Source: Ophiura sarsii
Lineage: Eukaryota > Echinodermata > Ophiuroidea > Amphilepidida > Ophiuridae
NCBI GenBank assembly: GCA_035610835.1
Contig: CM069441.1
Location: forward strand, 80,069,515 to 80,133,514
Direction of reading: 5' to 3'
DNA: 64,000 nt
Shown here: one piece after another, positions 46,346-55,579 of the stretch
Layout: every line of letters begins with the position of its first letter
Position numbering within the stretch: the stretch's first letter is position 1
The notes under the pieces: model-generated
Seen by the model: the letters and a program-made list of their open reading frames with translations, nothing else
Database searches by the model: none
What the model was told of the DNA's origin: nothing
Position numbers and translations under genes: made by a program

Positions 46346-47640
46346 TGTGACAATATCGGATAGGGAATAAATATCCCTATCGCAGGAAACATTATCCATC
46401 ATAATTATCCAAATAACCAGTCACTCGAACTCAGCCGAGTTAAATACTGTACCAATATCGTGTCCAAAAATCTTACTCATTCAAGCTGTATTTTTCGAGA
46501 TATTTCACACACAAACTTTGATTTCAAAATCTTAGGATGCCGGTACCCGTCCTCCAATAATAATTGGAGGGGGAACTTATGCCAAGATAGGTGCAATATT
46601 AAATTAAATCACAAAATTGGGTGGTTCAGAACCTGTCGCCATCGTCTAGACCGCAGCGTTGAGAGAGTAACATTGAACATTGATTTGCGGAGGCAAATGC
46701 CATTCATGATATTAACGCTTCCTTCCATATAAGATTCTTTCACTTTGAATATATAGTATTTTTGCACAATGATATTGCCCGATACTTCGAGCTATGCACT
46801 TTACACAAAACTTAAAAAGGACTCTTAAATGGTACATAAATGTATGAAGCGTGCTATACTTTACCAAGTGAATTCAAAAGTGTGTGTAAACAGTATACAG
46901 GAAAGTGCCACTACATGGAAAACAGTCAAATAATCCCCTCTTTTATGTGGGTCTCAAATTATGAAAATTGTGGGGGAAAAACCCAACAACAATAAAATAA
47001 CCAATCTTGATTGCGGATTCCAGTTGGTAAAAACATTGAAAATGCTTTTTGTCGAATCATCAGAATCGCAAAAGAACAAAAACAAGCGGAGAAACAAACA
47101 ACAACACATTATTTGACAAAAGAGTTGGATATGATTGATTAGATTTAGTCATTGTCATGTCCACAGTTAGTTAAACACTCCAGATTTCATGATTAGTGAT
47201 TTTCAGCTTTTCCCTTGCGTAGAATTTAAATGGGAAAATGAGAATTCTGTTTCGGCAAAGATAGATTAAAACAGATTTCTGCCATAAACCGTTTCCGTTT
47301 TTCATACCAAATTCATATGATTTGTTCACAAATTTTTCAACAAGAATCTATTTTGGATCAATATCGTAACATGTGACAAAATCTCCAACCATGCTTCACC
47401 TTAGGCGACAAAAAGAACCCACAAACTGTTTTACGTCCCCAACATCCCTCTTTTTTCTTAATTTAACATTTTTGATTTAAAAAAAACATTTTGGATTTTT
47501 TTTTTAATTGACATTTGTTGACATTTGTTGAACATTTTGACAATTGTTGAACATTTACCCCAAAGAGCCGGTTTGCCAATAGAACAGGGTTTTGTTTTTG
47601 TCGCCTTATCTTTCATTTTGTCAAACTTTTATATTTTCAG
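46346..47640. other. No supported gene; 90-codon frame unrecognised
   Basis: A + strand frame at 46460-46732 has no recognisable motif. A small hairpin (cctccaat-aata-attggagg) lies at 46551-46570. Several acatttgttga phrases repeat near 47510-47550. Confidence 0.35.
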
Positions 47641-47790
47641 ATACTACCAATGAATATAAATATCAATCATATCAATCATCTTTGGCAGACTTGAGTTATA
47701 AACAAGCATCAGGAAACCTAGATTTACATTGCTGTGATGACCGACCGCAGATTGCAAGATGGCCTCTCCGAAGATGATAACTATCTTGTC
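47641..47790 (+). pseudogene. Degenerate duplicate of the 47797 exon
   Basis: It follows an acceptor (ttttatattttcag) and contains GNLDLHCCDDRPQIARW, matching GNLYLHCGDVMNQPKIAGW of the downstream exon. One extra base after the Trp codon shifts the frame to a TGA at 47775-47777, while the nucleotide alignment continues through gatgataactatcttgtc. No donor is present at the position of the intact copy's donor. It looks like a tandemly duplicated exon that has decayed. Confidence 0.5.
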
Positions 47791-47796
47791 TCTTAG

Positions 47797-47896
47797 CCAG
47801 TTGAAGCCACAGGAAACCTGTATTTACACTGCGGTGATGTCATGAATCAACCAAAGATCGCGGGATGGGTTCCAAAAGATGATCTGTATCTTGTCC
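47797..47896 (+). CDS. Candidate internal exon, unrecognised
   Basis: It is bounded by an acceptor (atcttgtctcttag) and a consensus donor (cc|gtaagt). Read in phase 0 it encodes PVEATGNLYLHCGDVMNQPK then IAGWVPKDDLYLV, and ends in phase 1. Regular alternation of hydrophobic residues, Cys, Gly and Trp suggests a real extracellular beta-rich segment. I do not recognise the family. A broken duplicate lies directly upstream. Confidence 0.45.
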
Positions 47897-48323
47897 GTAA
47901 GTCCTGTGATTCTGATATGGACTGATCCAGGCATTCCCTTGTGAGGTAAGAGCTTTTTCCAAATTGCCAAAATAGTTATTTATGTTTGTAAATAATGTGG
48001 ACGTGACTTGCTCATGGTCATTCACATTATGACATTATGAACATATTTTGTAACCAATGTATTGGCCAGGGAAGTGCTAGATATAGCCTGATCATCATTA
48101 GGGGGGGCTGTGCACCTTCGATATAGCCTCCGTAAAACTGCAGTAACTTCTTCATTATTCATCTATATAAAAGTATACATTTTTTTGCAGGGAAGGGTTC
48201 AATGAATCCAACCATGAAATTGACCATTTTGGAAAAAATTATAAAAAACATGTTTTTTGACCCATTCTGCAAAGATAACTCAAAATATATTGTGTCAAAT
48301 GTTGTCATACTAGTTTTATTATA

Positions 48324-48370
48324 CAGATTAAAACTCGTCCGACGGCGAACCCGTTAAACTTTTAACTTAT
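48324..48370 (+). mobile_element. 47-bp insert with 12-bp duplication, half of the 53458 hairpin
   Basis: The insert contains ctcgtccgacggcgaacccg and ttaaacttttaacttat, one arm of the hairpin at 53458-53533. agttttattata flanks it at 48312-48323 and 48371-48382. The opposite palindrome arm (about 49050-49075) lacks the insert and has a single copy of the flank, giving an internal empty site. Confidence 0.7.
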
Positions 48371-48714
48371 AGTTTTATTATATTCCTCATACAATTCCCT
48401 AGGAATCTTTTTTTTTGTTGAAAATCTTTATCATTTTTTGAATTATAGACCAAAAAGTGCTAAAAAAACATGATTTTTTTACCTCCTAAATCGTGAAAAT
48501 CACAATTTTTGGTAAAAAAAATCACATTTGTTGGCACTTTTTGGTCGATAATTCAAAAAATAATAAAGATTTAAAAAAAACCAGATTCCCTAGGAATCTT
48601 TTTTTTTGTTGAATTTTTTTTTTGTTGTTGAAAATCTTTATCATTTTTTGAATTACAGACCAAAAAGTGCTAAAAACATGATTTTTAACCTCCAAAATCG
48701 TGAAAATCACCATT

Positions 48715-48966
48715 TGTGACGCGATCAAGAGGAATGAGTCGGATGTCGACACTGGTCGAAAATGAGTTTTTAATACAGTTTTAAAGAAGACACCTAGAGC
48801 TTTCAGAAACTGAAAACCCCATGTCGATACGACGTTTTGTTCCAAAGTTATGTCAAATTGTATACATGAATTTCCATCAAAACTTATGTAAGCCGCCATT
48901 TTGAATTGGCCATATCTCAATTTGGGATTCCCCGACATCGGACTCATTCCTCTTGATCGCGTCACA
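48715..48966. mobile_element. 252-bp TGTGACGCGATC MITE
   Basis: Termini of about 34 bp (tgtgacgcgatcaagaggaa... and ...ttcctcttgatcgcgtcaca) are inverted with one or two mismatches. The interior includes gccgccattttgaattggcc. The length and the TGTGAC/GTCACA ends match those of the 4970 and 53870 elements, although the rest of the sequence is different, suggesting a common mobilising enzyme. Confidence 0.85.
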
Positions 48967-49290
48967 TTTTTGGTACTTTTTGGTCGATAATTCAAAAAAC
49001 AATAAAAATTAAAAAAAACAAAAAAACTATTCCTAGGGAATTGTACGAGGAATATAATAAAACTAGTATGACAAAATTTGACAAAATATATTTTGGGTTA
49101 TCTTTGCAGAACATAAAATGGGTCAAAACATGTTTTTTATAATTTTTTCCAAAATGGTCAATTTCATGATCATGGTTGGATTCATTGAACCCTTTCCTGC
49201 AAAAAAATGTATACTTTTATATAGATTAAATGAATAATGAAGAAGTTACGGCAGTTTTACGGATGCTGTACCTGAAGATACACATCCCCT

Positions 49291-49757
49291 TAAGTCAACT
49301 GGAACATGCTTTTGATACGACCTGGCGACAAGAAAACACCTCTATTCGGACCTCTCGTAGGGTCAGTCTGTTGGGCGTTTTTGTGTGGTTTTTTCCACAA
49401 AAATTTGAAATTTTGTCACCAATTTTCAAACAATTTCGCTGGCCAATTTTCTACTGTTAATGTTTTTTCAAATTATACAATTTATCCAAAACTTCTCTCA
49501 ACATTTAGCAACATTTTTTTACTTCAGATAGGGATGAAATTTATATAAATCTATATTGAAGAAGATTATCCTCCTTTCCACCACCACCGCACATATCCAA
49601 TGCAACTTTTTTGCATGCAAGTTTGTCATCATATATACAAAGTGCTTGACTATTCTATGAGAAAGCATACTACTGCCCTCTGGTAGAAATTGTTTTCAAT
49701 AAGTTTCTGTGGTCTCTAACATACATTTTACAGTCTGTCATTGGTTGGTTCATGTAC
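49291..49757. other. No feature seen
   Basis: Two overlapping + strand frames of 76-80 codons without recognised motifs. AT-rich. Confidence 0.35.
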
Positions 49758-49835
49758 AGGCCTGGAAATAGCACCCACCCACCTGCCCATTAAGCGAGCA
49801 AATTTGGCGTCGGGCGGGTGAAGATGTACAGGTAA
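49758..49835 (-). mobile_element. Fragment of the 24821-type hAT element
   Basis: caggcctggaaatagcaccc, then acccacctgccc and gggcgggtgaagatgta match the right end of 24821-25305 in reverse. The other end is absent. Confidence 0.6.
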
Positions 49836-49883
49836 ATGTATAGAGTGTCATTGAAAAGGGGTGTTTGAAATTCTAATCATTAA

Positions 49884-50141
49884 CCCTTACCCTAGAACGT
49901 GGCAGTGGGGATGGAACGAAGAACAGGGGGAGGGGGTTAAATAAAAAATGGGAAAAATTATGTCAGCCGGCCCTGGGAATTGAACCTGGGTCGGCCGTGT
50001 GACAGGTGAGATATACAACCAGGCTAAACAATCGGTGACCATATATACCCGTATTTTAGTGCTACATGAAATAGAACTTGTGCGTGCGCAAGCCAAGTGG
50101 TGCTGGCCGTGGTGTTGCTGTGATACGTAGTAGGGTTAGGG
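49884..50141 (-). mobile_element. tRNA-Asp-like TTAA element, dimer copy 1
   Basis: TTAA at 49880-49883, start cccttaccctagaacgtgg, end tacgtagtagggttaggg, then TTAT. The tRNA-like body, on the minus strand, is diverged and truncated here. Copy 2 follows after a 32-nt spacer. Confidence 0.75.
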
Positions 50142-50173
50142 TTATAGAAATGCACTGTGTTGTGTCATATTAA

Positions 50174-50460
50174 CCCTTACCCTAGAACGTGGCAGTGGGG
50201 ATGAAACAAAGAACAGGGGGAGGGGGTTAAATAAAAAATGGGAAAAATTATGTCCGCCGGCCCCGGGAATTGAACCCCGGTTGACCGCGTGACAGGGGAG
50301 ATATACAACCACTCAGCCACAGGGGGAGGGCTTCACAGGCTAAAATATCAGAGAACATTATATATACCCGTATTTTAGTGTTACATGAGATAGAACTTGT
50401 GCGCGCGCAAGCCAAGTGGTGCTGGCCGTGGTGTTGCTGTGATACGTAGTAGGGTTAGGG
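50174..50460 (-). mobile_element. tRNA-Asp-like TTAA element, dimer copy 2 (best preserved)
   Basis: Perfect TTAA at 50170-50173 and 50461-50464. Start cccttaccctagaacgtgg, end acgtagtagggttaggg. It contains a complete tRNA-like body on the minus strand (50252-50330) and an adjacent tatatacccg region. The same family appears inverted and shortened at 52316-52697. Confidence 0.85.
50252..50330 (-). ncRNA. tRNA-Asp(GTC)-like body
   Basis: Read on the minus strand: tggctgagtgg (A box), then ctgtcacgcgg, then ccggggttcaattccc (perfect B box ggttcaattcc). The anticodon-loop sequence with GTC and the T-arm closely resemble eukaryotic tRNA-Asp. The D-arm is changed and the acceptor stem is imperfect, so it is probably a Pol III promoter relic, not a translating tRNA. 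Confidence 0.6.
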
Positions 50461-50464
50461 TTAA

Positions 50465-50635
50465 AAACCAAAATATGGGGGGTGTTTTTTTACCCGATTT
50501 TGTCCTCAATTTTGCAAAAAAGGGGATCAATTGATGAAAAAATACTTGCAAAGGGGGACTTTGAAAAAATGAAGAACGATTATGGTTACCAACTTTTGTG
50601 TTGAGTTAGGGGCCGAGGGTTCAGGGCTGTACAAG
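50465..50635 (-). repeat. Single arm of the 25547-type foldback
   Basis: gaagaacgattatggttacc, aacttttgtgttgagtta and a ggggtgtttttttacccga phrase match the left part of 25547-26035 in reverse. It follows immediately after the TTAA at 50461, so the tRNA element may have inserted beside or into it. Confidence 0.55.
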
Positions 50636-50676
50636 GGCTATTGGGCACAGAAATTGAAAAAGACTGATTGCAATGA

Positions 50677-51009
50677 ATGCACCTTTATGAAGTAGATATA
50701 GATATAAATGATATGTTGGTCAAAAATCTTACTGAATCTTCCCTGATCAGCTCTTGGATAAACACCCAGTATATCTTTGTTCACCATCCTCACTACCCTT
50801 CCTATCACCAAATGGATATATCATACCAAGTAAAAATGGTTTGTCTTTTCAATATCCCCACACACACACCCCCACCCCACCCCATCTCATATATTGAGGG
50901 CAAGCCAGAGAATGAGTCTGGCCACCAGACTGCTGTAGACCTTGTAATTATTATGCCAACCAATGGTTCCTCTAGTTGTGAGATCGACGTTTACAACGTG
51001 TATTCATAA
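50677..51009 (+). CDS. Open frame with a possible lectin-like C terminus
   Basis: A 110-codon frame. Its last part reads VDLVIIMPTNGSSSCEIDVY before NVYS and a stop at 51007-51009. A hydrophobic strand followed by CE-x-D-V-Y resembles the closing strand of fucolectin-like (F5/8 C fold) domains. The first part, with a PTHTPPPHP stretch from a CA/CCCC repeat, is unlikely to be exonic. A real exon, if any, would start after about 50890. Weak evidence. Confidence 0.25.
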   Translation: MHLYEVDIDINDMLVKNLTESSLISSWINTQYIFVHHPHYPSYHQMDISYQVKMVCLFNIPTHTPPPHPISYIEGKPENESGHQTAVDLVIIMPTNGSSSCEIDVYNVYS

Positions 51010-51385
51010 TATATGTATTGTTTTTAAACCTGTGGATACTGGTTCACCGTTGGGACAAGTTTAAAACTGTAAAGCTTTTGTCATGATTAGTTCCCACTTC
51101 TTCAGGACCAAATAATTATTTGTGAGCAAAACATAGACACTGCTGCCACTTCTCTATTATATTTATCATCATCTGGGTTTCCCCTTGCCCAATGATTTGA
51201 GAGTAGGTGCCCCTTTTCTACTTGCAAAATTGGTGGTTCTGAAAAGAGCTTTTATAATAGATAGAGGTAAGAAAATAAATGATAGGTTGATATAAAAGTA
51301 GGTGGCCCATTCCTGCTTGACAAATTGGTGGATATAGAAAGAACCGTTCAGGTGGCTCCTCTCTCCATCTTTTAATGGTGTAGAT
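51010..51385. other. No feature seen
   Basis: Contains two related gtaggtg-ccc phrases near 51206 and 51298. Possibly 3' flank of the frame ending at 51009. Confidence 0.3.
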
Positions 51386-51565
51386 CAGGGCTTCTCAACA
51401 TTATTTAATGGAGAGCCGCCACAATAATGAGATAAAATGTATGATGAAGCGCCAACTGCACCCATTTTCTTATGTATTCCTTTATATTTATGTGGAGTCC
51501 AAGCACCAACCAACATTGCTCCAAGCGCCACATTTGGCGCGTGCGCCGCCAGTTGAGAAGCCCTG
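51386..51565. mobile_element. 180-bp hAT MITE with perfect 8-bp duplication
   Basis: GTGTAGAT flanks exactly at 51378-51385 and 51566-51573. Ends cagggcttctcaac and gttgagaagccctg are perfectly inverted over 14 bp. Inside lie gccgccac and gcgccac phrases. Non-coding. Confidence 0.95.
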
Positions 51566-51573
51566 GTGTAGAT

Positions 51574-52300
51574 GGACATGCCTGGGGAGTCTGATAATCA
51601 TATTGAAGCACTTGAAATGAAATGGAACAAAACAAAAGAGGACAGCACAGAAGGACACAAATTAGTGCCAAATTGTACTTGTCAATATATATGCCCTCAA
51701 GCAAGAACGCATATCTTTAGGATCAAGATCTTTTCTCCAATCTTTTTGTCAAGTCACATTTGGAGACAAACCAAAAGTGAGAAATTAAAAAAAGAACTAA
51801 ACCATTAACAGGTCCAACTAGATCAAGCATATAATCATGCTTGATCAAGTTGGACCCTGGTACCCACCCCCGCCTCCAGCAGGTTGATAGGATTTTAGTT
51901 TGCGACACATTTCTATATCCGTCCTGCAGCTGCACATTTAGTGGTTTAGATTTATGTTGTATGGTTCCGCCGTCTGCAACCTACATTGGTACAGGTGTTG
52001 ACAAAGTATTTAGTCATTATTTGTCACCTTTGATAATCTGATGGGGAAAAGAGAATCAAATACTTAGTAAAATATATGCCAATATGTAGGAGATTCTATT
52101 CTTCCGTTTTTATCCACCATCAGTTATTAGAGGAAGGGGGAAAATCTTACTCATTTTTCGGAAAGAATTTTGGATGATTGGTTAGTGAAAATAACATGAT
52201 CTGTTCAACAGTTCCATGGCTAGATTTTAGGCCTACTCCACTATTGATGTTAGTCAAATTAAAACGCTCAATAAAATGGGACCATTTTGTGTAATTCAAG
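51574..52300. other. No supported gene
   Basis: A short inverted repeat (caactagatcaagcatataa / tgcttgatcaagttgg) lies at about 51816-51853. Otherwise nothing. Confidence 0.4.
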
Positions 52301-52315
52301 TTAAAGGGGCATTAA

Positions 52316-52444
52316 CCCTAACCCTACTACGCCACACAGCAACCACACAAGGTAGTATATCTCGCCATAATTTTTCGTATTTTCTATTTAACCCCCTCCC
52401 CCTGTTCTTCGTTCCATCCCCACTGCCACGTTCTAGGGTTAGGG
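52316..52444 (+). mobile_element. tRNA-Asp-like TTAA element, internally deleted copy
   Basis: TTAA at 52312-52315 and 52445-52448. Start ccctaaccctactacgcc, end gaacgtgg-complement ...cgttctagggttaggg. It is in opposite orientation to 50174. The tRNA body is deleted, leaving 129 bp of ends. Confidence 0.8.
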
Positions 52445-52476
52445 TTAATACGACACCACACAGTGCATTTGTATAA

Positions 52477-52697
52477 CCCTAACCCTACTACGCCACACAG
52501 CAATCACACAACAGCAGCACTTGGCTTGCGCGCACACAAGTTCTATCTCATGTAGCACTAAAACACGGGTATATATGGTCTCCGAATTTTTAGCCTGTGA
52601 AGCCCTCCCCCCGTGGCTGAGTGGTAGTGGTCGCATTTTCTATTTAACCCCCTCCTGTTCTTCGTTCCATCCCCACTGCCACGTTCTAGGGTTAGGG
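52477..52697 (+). mobile_element. tRNA-Asp-like TTAA element, partial tRNA body
   Basis: ATAA/TTAA flanks (52473-52476 and 52698-52701). It keeps the A-box region cgtggctgagtgg at about 52612, but the B box is deleted and joined to ttctatttaaccccctcc. The 32-nt spacer 52445-52476 matches, in reverse, the spacer at 50142-50173, so the dimer is the mobile or duplicated unit. Confidence 0.8.
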
Positions 52698-52728
52698 TTA
52701 AGAGATGTGGTGGAGGCAGCGCCCCTTA

Positions 52729-53457
52729 ATTACAAATATATATGATAAAAACTGGGATTTGTATATTTTTACAATTGTATTACATGTATAAACTTACACC
52801 TATAAGGATTAAGAAAAATCAGCCCTCTTTGTACAACAAAACGTTGATTAAAAAAATGCTGATCAGGCCCGATCAGCATTTTACGTCCCACAGTATCCCC
52901 CTGCAAATGCGTGTGATACATAACGCGAACTATATTTGCATAGAGGGCGTTTTTCAGTGAATAGCGATGGTATTGTTTTAATCAAGTTTTGCTGTGTTTT
53001 TGTTAGTAGAAACAACAATAATGGCAATTTTTAATGTTCATCTTGAATTCGGAAGTAAATTTTTAAACATTTAAAATTGTCAACACCACTTAATGTCCCT
53101 TGAAAGGATAGATAATATGAGCAAACAAGGGGAGGGGAGAAAACAGTATACACATGCATGGTTTCCATTTTCGCATTTTGCTACACATGGGCTCAATTAC
53201 GGGCAAATGATTGATTACTGGTAGTGCTAATTCAACAGTCTATTATATGATGTGGATAGTCATGCACATGTTACCTGTCATACTCGCCCCTGTGTTGAAA
53301 AGAAAAATGTGGAAATGAAAATTGTAATTCACCTTACACTTTGGATTGTAACTACCTCAATAATCAACCATTTTTAGTGTGCAATATCTCAAATTAAAGA
53401 AGAGAAATTTCTCACGAACTTTATATTTTGATATTTTAAAATGGAGTTATACTTTCA
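52729..53457. other. No gene; small perfect hairpin at 52853-52882
   Basis: aaaatgctgatc-aggccc-gatcagcatttt is a 12-bp perfect stem. Otherwise AT-rich unique sequence. Confidence 0.5.
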
Positions 53458-53533
53458 ATATAAGTTAAAAGTTTAACGGGTTCGCCATCGGACTCGTCCG
53501 ACGGCGAACCCCGTTAAAGCTTTTAACTTATAT
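53458..53533. repeat. 76-bp hairpin (GTTCGCCxTCGGAC core)
   Basis: Arms atataagttaaaagtttaac... and ...gttaaagcttttaacttatat enclose ggttcgccatcggac / gtccgacggcgaacc. One arm is found alone, with a 12-bp target duplication, at 48324-48370. Confidence 0.8.
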
Positions 53534-53869
53534 TATGAATACCCGTCGTAAAAGCCTATCTCACAATTTATACTTTCAAGTTTATTAGCACATTTATTAC
53601 CCGTTAAGTTACTTTATTTGATGACTGTATACTATTTATACAGAGGCATGCAGCCTGACATTTTAAGAATTAAACTCATGATTTTAACCTACATATTAGT
53701 GTTTAGCTACATATAGTTCAATGAACAGGAATTTCCATTTATTCTTATCGAAATATCTAACAGACTCAGAACAAAGACAGGCTCTGTTTCAAGTATGATA
53801 TTATTTGCGATTATAGCAGTGTATTGTTAAATCACTTTGAAAATGTTCTGTCTAGTTACACCAGACATT
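53534..53869. other. No feature seen
   Basis: AT-rich unique sequence. Confidence 0.3.
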
Positions 53870-54122
53870 TGTGACCCGTCACGTCAAAATGGACATGTTG
53901 GTGGCATGAGCCAATTCTGAGTTATTGTCATGACTTGAAAGAACACATTTTAAGCTTGAAAATGAGACCATGTTGAAGGTGATTGGACTTTTTAATCACA
54001 AGATATGAGTTGAAGAAGCATATTTTTTTCTATTATTTTCTTTAAATTTCACCAAATATATTGGCCTCTATCTCAAAACTGTGTTTGCCGACAACATGTC
54101 CATTTTGACGCGACTGGTCACA
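53870..54122 (+). mobile_element. 253-bp TGTGACC...GGTCACA MITE, copy 2
   Basis: It starts tgtgacccgtcacgtcaaaa and ends gacgcgactggtcaca; it is the reverse-orientation sister of 4970-5222 at about 85-90% identity by eye. Flanks (att|, |ttt) do not give a clear TA. Confidence 0.85.
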
Positions 54123-54226
54123 TTTACACATTTACAGTTCTTTACACCGTCTTATCAGATTGTTCCAGTTCTTATTACCTTTATATTTGAAAAAGCTAGA
54201 AAATTGGAAATCATAAATAACTTTAA

Positions 54227-54456
54227 CCGGGTTTTTAACTGGGATCACAATTTCGGAAGAGAAAATTCCAACTAAATCACCGTGAACCATCTGCACGTCG
54301 ACCCATCCTCTAAGCTACGACCCTCACCTACTCGTTCGTGCAGTATATAGCGCTCACTAAATAGACTTGGTTTAATTGCGTCATCGAAAACTGTCCGCAC
54401 ATGCGCTTGGAGATAGGCTTAGAAGTAGTATTTTTTTGGCATTTAGGGGGTTAGGG
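54227..54456 (-). mobile_element. tRNA-bearing TTAA element of the 20880 subfamily, reverse and diverged
   Basis: TTAA at 54223-54226 and 54457-54460. It ends tttaggggggttaggg. Read in reverse it has tttcgatgacgcaatt, a tatatactgcacgaacg phrase and a decayed tRNA body (gtagcttagagg), aligning with 20880-21153. An older member of the family. Confidence 0.75.
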
Positions 54457-54460
54457 TTAA

Positions 54461-54959
54461 GGGTCTCATTTTAGGACAGACTCAATAGTACCTACAGAAT
54501 TTCTTAATATTTTTGTTCAAGAAATTGTTATCCCGTAACTTTATCTTGCAAATGCTTTCCTGTATTTGCTTCATGCATGGTGAGTAATCTCTCCGCATTT
54601 GCATGGATTTAGCAATTATTGTTCAACAAAGTGTACATATGTTAATATATCTATTTGTTTGAAAGATAAATCTTTGTGATCATTTCGGACATAATGTCAG
54701 TAACAATATCCTAAATGGTCACATTTTCTGTGCGGTCACAATTTTCACCACCCACCCTTTTTCTCACAGGCTGTTATATACAGTCATGGGGAAAATGTTT
54801 TAGAATGTTGTACATTTTACAAGCATATAAAATGGTTTATACAATATCCTTGGCATCTGATCGGTATCCAGGTATTATAAGATATATTAGTTAAACCCAC
54901 TATAATCTCATATCAAGGGTGGTGACAATAGAGATGTCCATTTGACATTTTGTCACTGT
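54461..54959. other. No feature seen
   Basis: AT-rich unique sequence. Confidence 0.3.
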
Positions 54960-55195
54960 TCTATCATTTTCCAAACCTCATATGTTTTACTGGCCCTTGA
55001 GCATGTATAAAGTAATAATGCCCAACAATTATGCATAGGAAATGTTGCTTTATACATGTTCAGGCAAGAGTGCTAAAAAGGTTTGATATACTTAGTATTT
55101 GTTTTTAGCCCTTGAACATGTTTAGAGCAGACTGCCCAAAGATTATACAATAGGAAGTATGACTGTATACATGCTGAAGGGCCGGATGGAGACAT
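54960..55195 (+). repeat. Dispersed repeat, copy 2
   Basis: Matches 19305-19545 through tatgttttactggccctt, acatgttcagg-caag, cccttgaacatgtttagagc and ctgaagggcc. Within the copy, a cccttgag/aacatgt...ataggaa module itself appears twice, about 110 bp apart. Confidence 0.6.
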
Positions 55196-55432
55196 AATGT
55201 TTTGAAAGAACAGCAATGATTTGCTGCCATTCTGCTCCAAACAAAGTAGTTTACACTCTTCATTGATGTATGTCTGTTGAGAAAGAAGATGAGCAAATGC
55301 CATGGCCTATATTACAAGGATGATCAGAGATTTGGTTATTATGATCAAATCAATCAGGATTTAGACCTTTTTTAACAATGTCAAAGAAAGAGAAGTGTTG
55401 GGAAACCAAAAGATAATTAGAGAATAAAGTTT

Positions 55433-55579
55433 ATTTCATAGCTGTTTTGCTATGTGTTGGTCTCATAATGTATAAGCTGTACCATATTTGGAATCGTGTA
55501 TGGTCGCCGACTGGCAAAAGAAATATGGTACAGCCTATGCATTATGAGACCAACGTATTTAGTAAAACAGCTACGAAAT
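55433..55579. mobile_element. 147-bp foldback element
   Basis: Arms of about 57 bp (atttcatagctgttttgc... / ...gtaaaacagctacgaaat) include ggtctcataatg and its complement, around a ~32-nt loop. No target duplication identified. Confidence 0.8.

Larger units (their letters stand above)
48101..49290. mobile_element. 1.19-kb palindromic foldback element with nested insertions
   Basis: The left arm (48101 to about 48400) and right arm (about 49020-49290) are inverted copies sharing ccgtaaaactgc, cttcttcattattcat, tataaaagtatac and atggtcaatttcat-type blocks. TTA/TTAA-like bases occur outside both ends. The centre holds three partial copies of a ccctaggaatcttttttttt / gaccaaaaagtgctaaaaa module, a 47-bp insert (48324-48370) and a 252-bp MITE (48715-48966). 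The 157-codon minus frame crossing it is an artefact of these pieces. Confidence 0.8.
52305..52725. mobile_element. Host TTAA element (AGGGGC...GCCCC) largely replaced by a nested dimer
   Basis: TTAA-aggggc at 52301-52310 and gcgcccc-TTAA at 52719-52729 form short inverted ends like those of 22157-22525. Only about 40 bp are original; the rest is the inverted dimer of tRNA-Asp-like elements inserted at an internal TTAA. Confidence 0.45.

Noticed and set aside
48522..48995. 157-codon minus-strand frame, longest in the window
   Set aside because: It runs across a palindrome core, a 252-bp MITE and poly-T tracts; it is a mosaic of non-coding repeats.
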